DNA of 64,000 nucleotides from Salisapilia sapeloensis (taxonomy: Eukaryota > Oomycota > Peronosporomycetes > Peronosporales > Salisapiliaceae). The notes beneath the pieces are model-generated. The model saw nothing but the letters and a program-made list of their open reading frames with translations, did not search any database and was not told the origin of the DNA. Positions within the stretch are counted from its first letter, which is position 1, and each line of letters begins with the position of its first letter. The stretch lies in contig JAADVB010000088.1 of NCBI GenBank assembly GCA_023334545.1, positions 1 to 64,000 of the forward strand, read 5' to 3'. Positions 20,367 through 29,980 of the stretch are shown here, in pieces. The translations under genes were made by a program, and so were the position numbers.

Positions 20367-21670
20367 ATGAATGCCAGGTCAAAAGCACGAAAGTCTAGCT
20401 CGAGTTCTGATACATCTTCGTCGTCGTCTGACACGCCTCGGTCCGGTCGATTTCCAAGTGTGCCAAAGCCAGTGTATAAAGCGAAACTGGAAGACATTAT
20501 TTTAGACGCGAAACGTCGTCATCGTACTGGTATGTCGTGATTCGAGTATCTGATGGATCTTACGAGACTTACGACGAGATAGACATTAAAAAGGATGCTT
20601 GGGATCGAGAAGGCTTTGCTGGCTCAGACGTTTGTGAGCTTCAGATTGGGTCCTCTAATTCTTCTGACCAGAGCAATATTCGTCGTGAGTCTTGTCGAGA
20701 CCTTTCGGTCGATCGATTCTTTGAAGAGTATGAAAGTCCGAGCGTCCCAGTTGTGATTGAAGACATTCCGCAAGAGTATGACTGGTCTGCACTAAGAAAC
20801 TGGGACTTTGAGGTACGTCATGTACTTCTTATTTTTATCGGTAAGAGTCTCATGTGCAAGTAGAAATTGAAAGAAAAGTATAAAAATGTGCGTCTCAAGT
20901 GTGGTGAAGACGACGACGGTCGTTCGATTCGGATGAAAGTGAAGCATTTCATCCGGTATATGCGCAAGCAGACCGACGATTCTCCTCTCTACGTCTTCGA
21001 TAGTACGTTTGACGACGATGAAACGACCAAGCCGTTGCTATTCGACTACAAAGTCCCATTATACTTTCAAGATGATCTATTCAACCTTGTGTCGGAGAAG
21101 AGACGACCTCCCTATCGTTGGTTCCTCATCGGACCCAAACGCTCCGGCACTTGTGTTCACATCGATCCACTCGGTACGTCTGCTTGGAACACGTTGATCG
21201 TCGGGCGTAAACGATGGGTTCTTTTCCCACCAGACGTACCGAAACGAATCGCCAAAGGAACAGACGAAGTACTGAAAGGAGAGGACGATGAAGCTGTCAA
21301 TTACTTCATGGACATCCTCCCTCGCATCCGACGCAAGTATCCGGACGTTGCGAAGAAATGCATAGACTTTATCCAGTACCCTGGTGACACGTGCTTCATC
21401 CCAGGCGGATGGTGGCATACGGTACTGAATCTAGACGACACGATCGCCGTGACGCAGAATTTCTGCAGCGTCCAGAACTTTGATCGCGTGTGGACTCGTA
21501 CCCGCAGCGGTCGGAAGCGTATGGCTGTCAAGTGGCTCGGGACACTGAAGGAAGAACGACCGGAGCTAGCGAAACGAGCGAAGAAGATGAATAAACGCGA
21601 TGGATTTATCATGCACGACAAACGCAAGCTACAAGATGCCAATACAAGTGCCAAACGGATGAAACAATAG
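20367..21670 (+). CDS. JMJD6-like JmjC dioxygenase
   Basis: Fe(II)/2-oxoglutarate oxygenase of the JMJD6 type, which hydroxylates lysines in splicing factors and has reported arginine demethylase activity. Exons 20367-20529, 20583-20812 and 20864-21670, 399 residues. The first exon encodes a serine-rich, basic N-terminus. The core carries LKCGEDDDGRSIRMKVKHFIRYM, PPYRWFLIGPKRSGTCVHIDPLGTSAWN (HxD iron ligands), KRWVLFPP and FIPGGWWHTVLNLDDTIAVTQNF (distal His). The C-terminus is KR-rich, consistent with nuclear location. The poly-serine tail found in animal JMJD6 is replaced by a serine run at the N-terminus. Acceptor choice of the first intron is fixed by the conserved aspartate-isoleucine-lysine run after it. 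Confidence 0.93.
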
Positions 21671-21735
21671 ATTTTTGTAAAAGTGTCCGGACGTATTCCA
21701 TACATTTGTACTGGTGTGTGTCCAGCGTTTCAAAG

Positions 21736-23451
21736 CTACCTTCGATCGCTTGGCGGCAACGCACACGAGACACGCAAAGGCGTTCCTTTAAACTCCTTTC
21801 CGTCCATTTCTTCCACCGCTCGGTTCATATCGTCCTGACTCTTCAACGTCACGAAACCAAAGCCTCGAGCAGTGATGCGCACCGTCTCATAGCCGAGGTA
21901 CTGGAAGAGGAAACCCAGCTCATCTCTCGTCGTCCCTTGCGGCAAGTTCCCGACGTACACTTCGTACGGATGAGGGTTACTAAACCTTCCACCTCGTCCA
22001 CCTCGTGGATTCGACTGACGGAATCGATTTGGATTCGTATTTGACGGCGCATTCCCGTTTTGGTTTTGTAGATGCGATGGCACTTGGGCATGCCCCCACC
22101 AGACCGAGTGCACAATCACACTCTCAGCATTTCCATTCTCGTCTCTTGTCGGAATCGACAGCACGAGGTTCTCGCCTTCTCGAATCGGCACGCGATGACG
22201 AAATTCATCCTGAAACACTTCTTCGATAAACACGAGAAAGCCAGTCGGCACGGCCGTTAGACGCAACGTAAATGGCTCACCAAAGGTAATGGGCGACCGA
22301 GGCAGAGGCTGGGCACATCCCCATCGACCATCGATATTGGAATTCTGAACGACTTGGCGGTTCCGACGCGGATTAAAGTGGTACAAGACCGTTCCTGGAG
22401 GCGTGGCACCAGACAGTAAGGACGACTGGGTCGAAAGATTAAAGCAGCATCGGTGGGAGGAAGACGGGATGGTCGCGTGGATCACGAGCGTGTTGTTCGT
22501 GGCGAACGCAACTTCCGGGAGAACAAGGTCCAGTGGTGTCTGATTTGCTGCTGAGTCCCAATCTTCCGTTCGTAAGAAACTTTCTAGTGGTAACTGGATC
22601 GACGATCGTCCGCCTTGGATCTTAATTTCCCCAGGTCGATCACTCTTGACCGTACGAGGTCGTTTCGCAGGTGCCGGAGGTGGTGTATTGTTATTAGTAT
22701 TGTTGTTCGTAGTGGTCGAATTGACGACACTTCCACCTTTCAGGATGTCTGCCAACGGATTCGAACGTTTCGATCCCGTCGTGTTCGCCAAGGAAAACGA
22801 ATTAGTTCGACCTAGGCTAGGTTTTGATTTCTTTGCCATCAATTGCTTGGCACGTTCCATTGCAGATAACCCCGTTGTTACGTTCGTACCACTGGAGGTT
22901 CCATTTGTACTAGAAAACATAAGTAGAGGCTAATACTATTGTACAAACGCAGCGTACCTTGTGCTAGTGGACGAAGCACCTTTAGGCGTGCCTGCATTCG
23001 ACCCAGAATGTTGACGTTGGAGCAGAAAGTTCTGTACACGCTCTCGATCTGCTTGACTCTTCTGCCTTGGCGTCGTGGAGCTCGTGGTCGTACTAGCAGC
23101 GGCAGTCGAGAGCGAAGCGACCTGTGGTGTACCACCTGCCGTGGTGGATGGCACGTAGCTCCCAGCTTTAAAGGCTGTAGCTTGAGGTGGACTAGTAAAG
23201 GTAGCTTCTGTGTTCGCTGTGGTGATGCCTTCCGCCTCCTATGACGACTGTGAATAGAGATAAATGGACATGCATAAGAGAAGGAGTACTTTTGGAAAGA
23301 AGAGATCATGGAGGAGTTTTTCCTGTCTCGTGAGGTATTTCCCATCCACATGGAATAGCTTCATCTCAGACTGAAGTCTAGCGACATACCCTCCGTTCTT
23401 ATCGATGATCTCATCGTCTCCACCATGCTCCGACATGTCCACTGCCGCCAT
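21736..23451 (-). CDS. Galectin-domain plus RRM fusion protein
   Basis: Three exons, 23451-23290, 23238-22958 and 22909-21736, encode 538 residues. Order: an N-terminal charged segment (DEIIDKNGGYVARLQSEM) with a KYLTRQEKLLHDLF helix; a long Ser/Thr/Asn/Pro-rich linker (about 60-245); a galectin carbohydrate-recognition domain (about 250-405) with HFNPR at about residue 325, followed by VVQNS and GRWG, i.e. the H-x-N-P-R ... V-x-N ... W signature; an asparagine/glycine-rich RGGRGG hinge; and a C-terminal RRM (about 460-532) with YEVYVGNLP (RNP2) and GFGFVTLKS (RNP1). No signal peptide is seen, as in true galectins. The final Glu/Arg that galectins use after W is replaced (WGCAQ), so sugar binding is uncertain. 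Combination with an RRM suggests an RNA-bound, nucleocytoplasmic role. I know of no characterised protein with this architecture. Confidence 0.85.
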
Positions 23452-23645
23452 ACTCAAAACGTTTTTCCTAGTCTCCTCTTGATCTCACATTCATATATTT
23501 TTTCATACAAAAATGCAGTGATATCAGTAAATAATTTTATGGAACGGACACTTAACACGATTAAAGCACTCCGAGTGGTTTAGCAGGCTAGACCATCGCT
23601 ATCAACGCGTCTACCTTCTCTACTACTATCTTTCGGAAGATTCTA

Positions 23646-24374
23646 ATGACGGCATCATATTTCTACTTGGCAACTACGCTTCTGATTAACTTGACGTTCT
23701 TTGATGCCTTGTCAATAGCTCAAAATAGTGACAGATGGCCGCCGAGTCTTGATTATTTCGAGCAATACTTGGACGAAGTACGCCAGGAAGCAGCTACGAA
23801 AGAACAGGAGCTTATCGACCAACTCCAGATCGCTCGTAACTCTATATTGCAATGGCCGAGCAAAGAACAGTCGACACAATTAGATCCAAAGCAAAGGTTG
23901 GAAAGCCAATTCAATAGTCTCCTGGAAACGTCCATGGAAGAGCTCGAGTATGAAAAGCAAAAACTGTACCTTGAAATGGACATTGCCGTTCGTCAGATTG
24001 AAGAATATATGACCAAAGCAAAGGAAATGAAGAAGACGCAGGAAAAGCAGGCGACGACTCGCACTCCAGGTCTATTCTACATCCTCCAGAGCCTATTCCA
24101 AGATTTTATGACCTGGACTATGAACGTCATGGCCACTGTGTGGGAGACACTCGTGATGCTACCTCTACGATGGCTATGGAACCAAATTGTATACGCCTGG
24201 TATAATATCATTGTGCCATTCCTATGGCTCAGTGGTCTCCTCGCCGTCTCCTACGCCCTTATCCAGGCAACTATTCGTGGTTTTGATATGTATAAGCAGA
24301 ATCAGCGGGAGAAGAAGGTAGTATATTCCGAACGTAGACGTATCCGTCGATCGTCTAAACCCGAGTCCAGCTAG
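23646..24374 (+). CDS. Hypothetical ER/membrane protein with coiled coil
   Basis: Intronless, 242 residues, no family recognised. An N-terminal hydrophobic segment (YFYLATTLLINLTFFDALS) resembles a signal peptide. Residues 30-140 are helical and charged, with heptad-like leucine/ glutamate spacing. The middle is tryptophan-rich (FMTWTMNVMATVWETLV, RWLWNQIVYAWYNIIVP) and runs into a membrane helix (PFLWLSGLLAVSYALIQATI), followed by a strongly basic tail (RRRIRRSSKP). The topology predicted is luminal coiled coil and cytosolic arginine tail. The arginine-rich end could be an ER-retention signal. Function unknown. Convergent with the lipoate ligase gene, 35 bp between stops. Confidence 0.7.
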   Translation: MTASYFYLATTLLINLTFFDALSIAQNSDRWPPSLDYFEQYLDEVRQEAATKEQELIDQLQIARNSILQWPSKEQSTQLDPKQRLESQFNSLLETSMEELEYEKQKLYLEMDIAVRQIEEYMTKAKEMKKTQEKQATTRTPGLFYILQSLFQDFMTWTMNVMATVWETLVMLPLRWLWNQIVYAWYNIIVPFLWLSGLLAVSYALIQATIRGFDMYKQNQREKKVVYSERRRIRRSSKPESS

Positions 24375-24409
24375 TTATGCCTAACGGTCCCCTTCGTTCT
24401 ACTCCATTT

Positions 24410-25365
24410 TTATTCTAATTGAATAAATCTCGTTGCCTGTCGATGCTCTGTCTGCAGAATGTCTTCAATATCTTCCACAGTCACGTTTTCCACTTGAAAG
24501 TGGTGATGTAATTCCTTCTCGAGTTCCTCTAAAAAGTGTCGTTTGTCCTCCAAGACCGATTGTAAAGGCTGGAGGAACTCTAGATGACTACGCTGTTCCC
24601 GATACTTGGGCTGCCGAGCTGGATTTGTCAGGTATTCCATATTCGATGGTTGGAATTGCCATAAAAACGAAGTGTGGTGCAACCATCGGTCCTTGGAGAT
24701 ACTTTGGGCGTTGCCTGCGATCTTCTTGTCATCAAAAACGTAGTCATCTTCCCTTAAACCAAACGTCTACAGGCCCAATAGCATATATAAATCGTCATGT
24801 AACTGCTTAACAAGGATATTAGGTACGTGTTGATGGCCACATAGACGGTCAAAGAGCGGAGAGAAGAAGGTGTTGGACCATGACATGATTTCACGTGGAT
24901 ACGGCTTGACATGGGGAAAGGAATCCTGCCACAAACTTGTAAAATCATTGTTATTTCATAAATTAGGATATGAAATACTTGTTTGCAGATGAAAGTCGTA
25001 AAGACCGTGTCTTGATCCACAATGACCGTGCCTCCTCCAGTAAATCGTTTCAAGACAGGAATGTTATCTCTAGAGAACTTCATCATCAGATTTTCATATC
25101 ACTTGAGACTTTATTGGCATGCTTTTGCAACTGAAAAGTCATAAAAATATCCTATACAAATATATCCATACCTTTTCACAGCGTCTGCATGGAGCAATTG
25201 GTCAGGTTTGCCACCAATACCCATGACAATAGTCGGTGGAGTACTCTCCTGATTCAGCAAGAACCAATTATGCTGCTTTTCAACTCGAAAGATCGCTTCC
25301 TCGATCCGTAATTGCTCTTGGATCGGTACGCCTCGTAGGCGTAGCAACTTTAAGCTCGGCTTCAT
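24410..25365 (-). CDS. Lipoate-protein ligase / lipoyltransferase (LplA family)
   Basis: Attaches lipoate to E2/H proteins, probably in mitochondria. Exons 25365-25172, 25069-24979, 24925-24827, 24766-24410; 246 residues. Motifs of the BPL/LplA fold: QEQLRIEEAIFR, PTIVMGIGGKPDQLLH, the lipoyl-binding KRFTGGGTVIVDQDTVFTTFI, a lysine in DDYVFDDKKIAGNAQ (catalytic-site Lys of LplA) and the RWLHHTSFLW strand. No separate C-terminal accessory domain is visible, as in eukaryotic lipoyltransferases. Only 246 residues, so it is shorter than bacterial LplA (337). No clear targeting peptide; the true start could lie on an upstream exon, although the methionine at 25365 fits well. Confidence 0.88.
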
Positions 25366-25595
25366 CCTCGACGCGATTTTTAACAAGTACTTGGCATTGA
25401 AATCGAAACAAAACGTTTAAATTCTTCCATTTCTCATACCTACACCCTTTTCCAGCTTTTAAACACACATACCATACTAATTTATAGATAAAGCCAGATA
25501 TATGTATCATCTACATCATGTACAAAACAGAAAGCCTTTTTCCCAACAGAACCGCATAAAACTAAAATCGAACGGTTCGCAACGCTCGAACAAGC

Positions 25596-27821
25596 ATGGG
25601 TCGAGGCCGATCTGCCATTTGGGAATACTTTATTCACGGTGATGTCGAAACACGCTCCGGGCGTGTGCGTACGATCGCTCGGTGCAATTTTTGCGGACAT
25701 GATGTTGCTAGTCAGCCAGAACGAATGAGAAAACACTTGCAAAAGTGTGAAAGCACTCCTCTCGAAGCCAAGTCGAAGGCACAGACACTGCCACCGGCGT
25801 CGAGCACCGTCGGGCTGGCTAGTAGCCCCAACTTTCCTTCCGGGAAGCGTAAAGTGAATGGAGTCGACGGGAACGACTATCCGAAGCGCATGAAGAAGTA
25901 TGAGACGGAACCGAATAAGCTGCTCTCTCCGTCGAGGAAGAAAGATGGGATGGAGGAGGCGGTCGATACGGCGACCAATGCCTTCTTCCACGAACGAGCC
26001 GATGAAAGTTTCGTCAAGATGTGTATCTCTGGCAATCTCAGCTGGAGCACTTTGGACAACAAATTCTTCATCGAAGGTGTCGGTGCCCTACGTCCGTCCT
26101 ACTATCCTCCGTCCAGTGTCGTCGCACAGCGCAAGATTGTCCCAGAGCTCGTGCAGAAAATGGCCACGGAATCTGCCACCTTCCTGCAGCAATCGAGCAA
26201 CCTGACCCTCATCCTCCAGGCCACGACCGCAGCGTCATCGACGAATTGGATTGTAGTGGACAATACTGGAGGATCCGCAGTCGTTCGTAGCCAACAACCG
26301 ACGGATTGTCAAGAAGCCACCTCAGTCTTATTGACAGTGATGGCGGAACTGCAGACGCAGACGAGTGCTTCTATCTCTGTCTGTTGCGAATCCACGGATG
26401 TCTTCCGAAAACTCAAACAGAGCGAAAGCTTTTCCGAGATGGACGTGCCTCACATTGGTGCTTGCATGGGTACCCAGACGGCTCATATCTTTGGTGACTT
26501 ACTGAGCTGTTGTCCACAAGTCAGTCTCCTCTTGTCTTCTTGTCTTGAACTCGTTAATTTCCTAGATCACTCGAGTGACTTTCAACAGATCCTTGGAACT
26601 ACTCCCTTGAGATTCAAAAAGCCCTACTTGTCCTCCTGGCATGTCTTCATGGCCAACCTCAAGTACATGCTGTCTCTCGAGTCCGCCATTCGCAACGCAA
26701 TGGTACCGTTCGCCACGGACCCGACACTCCTGAGTCAGTCTGACTTTATCCCACCCACCATCAAGACACTACTAAACGACGACAATCTATGGGACCACTG
26801 GCGGCATCTCGATCACTTGCTACAGCCGCTGACATTCACGCATCTCCTCAGTGAATGCAACCACACATCTGCCGCTCAGTTCCTCGTGACTTGGTTCTGG
26901 CTCCACGCCACAGCTTCCAACAGTCCTCTCCTTGATGCCTCCCAAAGACAAACGTTTCGTATGAAATTCCAAGGCCGGATCCGAAAGTACGTAACGCCAC
27001 TCCAATTCTCTTCCTTCCTTGTCGATTTAAAAGTACGTAATACTGGCTTATCGGAAGTTGGGCAACGGTGTGTGAAAAAGATGTTTGCAAAAGAATGTCT
27101 ACGTATGCATGCACGAGGAGTAAAGAGTGAGAATGGACCGACGTACTTGCACGTGTTTGAAGAAGTCGATCTCTTTGATCGAAAGCAGAGTCCGTATGAA
27201 GATCAGGATGAGTTCATCCAGAATAGTGCTATCTTCTGGAAACACCTCAAGGACAGAGTCATTGCGGCCTGTGCACTGATCGCAGTGGAATACGTATGCG
27301 TGTCATCCGACTGCAATCAATACTGGCACAGTCTCCTCTCGTCCTGTGCCAGTCCTACTATTTCTAGTCACAACGTCCCGTCGCCTCCAACGACTGTCTT
27401 TGCAGATGCGTATCAGAAACTCAAGATCCATCTCACTCGTCAGACGACACCAAAACTATCCATTGCAGAAGCGAAGACAAAGTACGATGGTTTGGTCGAA
27501 GAGACGAGCGCTTTCCCGTCACTCTTAGATCCGTCGTCCAAGCCGAATGACTATCGACAGTCCGAATTGGTAGGAGAGCAAGGCCAAGTCCAAGAAACGC
27601 TGGAGACACTTATTCGAAAGAGCGTCGAGCAAGGTGGCAATGTCATCCAAACGCTATTGGAGAAAAGTCGAGACGACTGGACTGGGATGGAAGATTTGAA
27701 TGAATTCACGTTGGACTGGCTTGACAAGAGTGATGACGCCGAAGACAAGTGGCGGAAATGTGCCGCCGGATTCCTAAACTTAGGTCCGACGAACGACTTG
27801 GACGCAACCCATTGCGTCTAG
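25596..27821 (+). CDS. BED zinc finger protein derived from a hAT transposase
   Basis: Intronless, 741 residues. The N-terminus is a BED-type finger: an aromatic start SAIWEYFIHGDV followed by CNFC and RKHLQKC (Cys2-His-Cys pattern, residues about 32-52). A basic, serine/proline linker follows. The body is helical and tryptophan/cysteine containing. Segments such as HWRHLDHLLQPL and SAIFWKHLKDRVIAACALIAVEYVCVSSDC resemble the start of a hAT dimerisation region in degenerate form. The hAT catalytic D/D/E cannot be assigned. The frame is intact with no stop over 2.2 kb and no terminal inverted repeats are obvious at the ends, so it looks domesticated instead of mobile. Possible roles are DNA binding or transcription control, but this is only inference. 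Confidence 0.6.
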   Translation: MGRGRSAIWEYFIHGDVETRSGRVRTIARCNFCGHDVASQPERMRKHLQKCESTPLEAKSKAQTLPPASSTVGLASSPNFPSGKRKVNGVDGNDYPKRMKKYETEPNKLLSPSRKKDGMEEAVDTATNAFFHERADESFVKMCISGNLSWSTLDNKFFIEGVGALRPSYYPPSSVVAQRKIVPELVQKMATESATFLQQSSNLTLILQATTAASSTNWIVVDNTGGSAVVRSQQPTDCQEATSVLLTVMAELQTQTSASISVCCESTDVFRKLKQSESFSEMDVPHIGACMGTQTAHIFGDLLSCCPQVSLLLSSCLELVNFLDHSSDFQQILGTTPLRFKKPYLSSWHVFMANLKYMLSLESAIRNAMVPFATDPTLLSQSDFIPPTIKTLLNDDNLWDHWRHLDHLLQPLTFTHLLSECNHTSAAQFLVTWFWLHATASNSPLLDASQRQTFRMKFQGRIRKYVTPLQFSSFLVDLKVRNTGLSEVGQRCVKKMFAKECLRMHARGVKSENGPTYLHVFEEVDLFDRKQSPYEDQDEFIQNSAIFWKHLKDRVIAACALIAVEYVCVSSDCNQYWHSLLSSCASPTISSHNVPSPPTTVFADAYQKLKIHLTRQTTPKLSIAEAKTKYDGLVEETSAFPSLLDPSSKPNDYRQSELVGEQGQVQETLETLIRKSVEQGGNVIQTLLEKSRDDWTGMEDLNEFTLDWLDKSDDAEDKWRKCAAGFLNLGPTNDLDATHCV

Positions 27822-27891
27822 ACTATAACAAAGAGGTAAAAATACTAGTTGCCATTTATCACTAGTACAACACAATAAGATCTTGGATTTA

Positions 27892-29298
27892 TCACACAGC
27901 TTCAATGGATTGTTTCGCATTTACACGGCCGTAGCCAAAAAAGTTGTTCGGAAAGTCTTTCGATGACGTCGAGCCACATACTTCCTTGATGTCTCTATCG
28001 ACAAACCGGTTCGTGTGGAGCGCTAGACCGTGTGTGATTTGGTCAAACGTCAGCTTTGGGTTCTTCTCCAACATCAATGCGACAGTACCAGCGACATGGG
28101 GAGCTGCCATGCTTGTACCTGACTTGGAAGCGTAGTCCGAATCGCCTTCTGCGGACGCAGAGACGATATTCGAGCCAGGAGCAGAGACGTCCGGTTTCTG
28201 GTAACCTCGACTGGGTGATCCTCGACTGCTCGTCGAATGCAGCTTTTCGTCGTAGTTGGTGGCCCCAACGCCGATTGTGTTCGCGTAGTCACCTGGAGAT
28301 AGCGCTGTGTTACATTCCGGACCAGAATTGCCGATGGCAACGACTGGTACGATGCCAGCTCGTCTCCAAGCGTCAACATTCTTTTGAAAGAACGGGTCAT
28401 TCGGTCCAACGCCCCAACTGTTGAGCACAATGTCAGGAGCTTTGCTACAGTCTGGGTCCGATCCGTCCGGATTGGAAGGACACATGACGAACTCGGCACA
28501 CGCGTCCAAGTCGGAGGCGTAGCATCCGTCTGATCGACATCCTTTACAGGCGATCCATTGGGCCTCGGGAGCAACACCATAGCCGCTCGAGCCAACGGCA
28601 GTAGCAATTGTGTGTGTACCATGGCCGTTGTCATCGTAAGGTGACGATTTGTGTTCTTTTGGATCAAACCACCCGTGGTCAGAGCGCCAATTTGCACGCA
28701 AGACTTCATGAGTTCCACGTACTCCAGTGTCCAGTGAAGCTACAACGACTCCTTTGCCAGTGATACCTTTTGCCCAAACTTCTGGTGCTTCGATACGTTG
28801 GACACCCCATTGTGCAGAATAGGACTTCAAGTGCCTCAAGTTACCATTTTCTGTTGATAAAATGGGAAACACAGGCTCTGTGGAAATGTGCGCAATGGAT
28901 GGGATAGCTTGTAACTCTGAAAGCATCTCTTTTGCCGCACCTTGGATGTATACTCGGCCGCCGATCCATGAAGTCTTTGTACCTTTGCAAGACGGAATCT
29001 GTCGCTCGTCTAGGCTCTTAATTAAATCCAGAATCGGAGCTTGCTTTTCTAACACTCGACCTTTCAGGTGCTGAACAAGTTCATCGATTTCAAGCGCCCG
29101 AGCAATGTTATCCAATGATGTAACGATCGTCGACCCGACCGAGTCGATCAAATCCTCTTCGGATTCCACCATGTCAAGCATAAGGTCGACACTGTCTTGG
29201 GTTTCCAATCTGCGATGCACGTCGGGATGAACCACAGGTAGACCGGAGATATGGGCTACGTATGTCAACAAGAGACATGCTGTGAAGAGGAAGGTCAT
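27892..29298 (-). CDS. Secreted subtilisin-like serine protease (S8), copy 2
   Basis: Intronless S8 subtilase, 468 residues; the ATG at 29298 (MTFLFTACLLL) is the first methionine codon in the frame, and the signal peptide covers roughly the first 24 residues. The pro-region starts with the PDVHRRLETQDSVDLMLDM segment shared with copies 1, 3 and 5. The catalytic set is complete: Asp in ASLDTGVRGTHE, His in NGHGTHTIA, Asn in AIGNSGPEC, Ser in SGTSMAAPHVAG. The block CKGCRSDGC and CSKAPDIVLNSWG indicates the same disulfide-rich subgroup (bacillopeptidase F-like). No C-terminal extension. Its stop lies 70 bp from the convergent hAT-like gene. Confidence 0.93.
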   Translation of the reverse strand: MTFLFTACLLLTYVAHISGLPVVHPDVHRRLETQDSVDLMLDMVESEEDLIDSVGSTIVTSLDNIARALEIDELVQHLKGRVLEKQAPILDLIKSLDERQIPSCKGTKTSWIGGRVYIQGAAKEMLSELQAIPSIAHISTEPVFPILSTENGNLRHLKSYSAQWGVQRIEAPEVWAKGITGKGVVVASLDTGVRGTHEVLRANWRSDHGWFDPKEHKSSPYDDNGHGTHTIATAVGSSGYGVAPEAQWIACKGCRSDGCYASDLDACAEFVMCPSNPDGSDPDCSKAPDIVLNSWGVGPNDPFFQKNVDAWRRAGIVPVVAIGNSGPECNTALSPGDYANTIGVGATNYDEKLHSTSSRGSPSRGYQKPDVSAPGSNIVSASAEGDSDYASKSGTSMAAPHVAGTVALMLEKNPKLTFDQITHGLALHTNRFVDRDIKEVCGSTSSKDFPNNFFGYGRVNAKQSIEAV

Positions 29299-29980
29299 GG
29301 TGAAGTCTGGTCGTGGCACTAGGACTGCGACTTGGGAAATGAACTTTTCGTCATTACTGTAGAGCCAAACAGATAACCGGTTTTGGGCATTTATACCGTA
29401 TACCGTACAACAATAGCGACAGCATGCAAAAGACAGTTAAATCAAGAAGTACAATCAACCACCATGTACGTATTACTTAGCTTGAATCTGACCTATCACG
29501 ATGGCTTTATCTGGTCCTCAAACATTTCTCGCTATGTCGCAGCTATGTGATAGGATATTTTTTTCATGCAAAAAATACTTACTTAAAGGTAATGCGACGG
29601 GTAAAAGCATAAACTAAAATTAGACTCCACCATCGAAATGTTGGAGACCAGAGTTTCCAGATATGAGATCCTCGAACGTTTTCACATTTTCTTCTGGTAA
29701 ACAGAGGGGCATGAACGTTCAAGTAAGCATCCATCTGCCTTTACAATCAAGCGTTCATGATACGATGCGGTGGCAAGTTCGTGAGCACCAAAATTAAAAG
29801 ATGAATTTCTATTCACTTGTTCAGACTTCAACATTAAGCAATTATGTTGTCGACCGTCAGTTTCAATGGAAAAGATGAGTTTCCGAAGTAAAAGAGATTT
29901 GTACTTTGTTGCGTTTGAATGTCGATGGGAACCAAAAGTGGCATGAAAGCAAAATTCAAATAGAGTAAGCCCCATCAATA
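29299..29980. other. Intergenic region upstream of protease copy 2
   Basis: 682 bp between the start of copy 2 and the stop of copy 3, both minus. A minus-strand frame of 98 codons (29978-29682) begins 2 bp after the copy 3 stop codon but matches nothing and has irregular composition; it is most likely chance or part of the 3' UTR. Promoter for copy 2 should lie near 29300-29450 but no specific element can be named. Confidence 0.4.

Noticed and set aside
23560-23620. Possible tRNA-like stretch (gtggtttagcaggctag)
   Set aside because: No complete cloverleaf with A- and B-box spacing could be formed.
29682-29978. 98-codon minus frame beginning 2 bp after the stop of protease copy 3
   Set aside because: Irregular composition and no motif; best read as the 3' UTR or chance.
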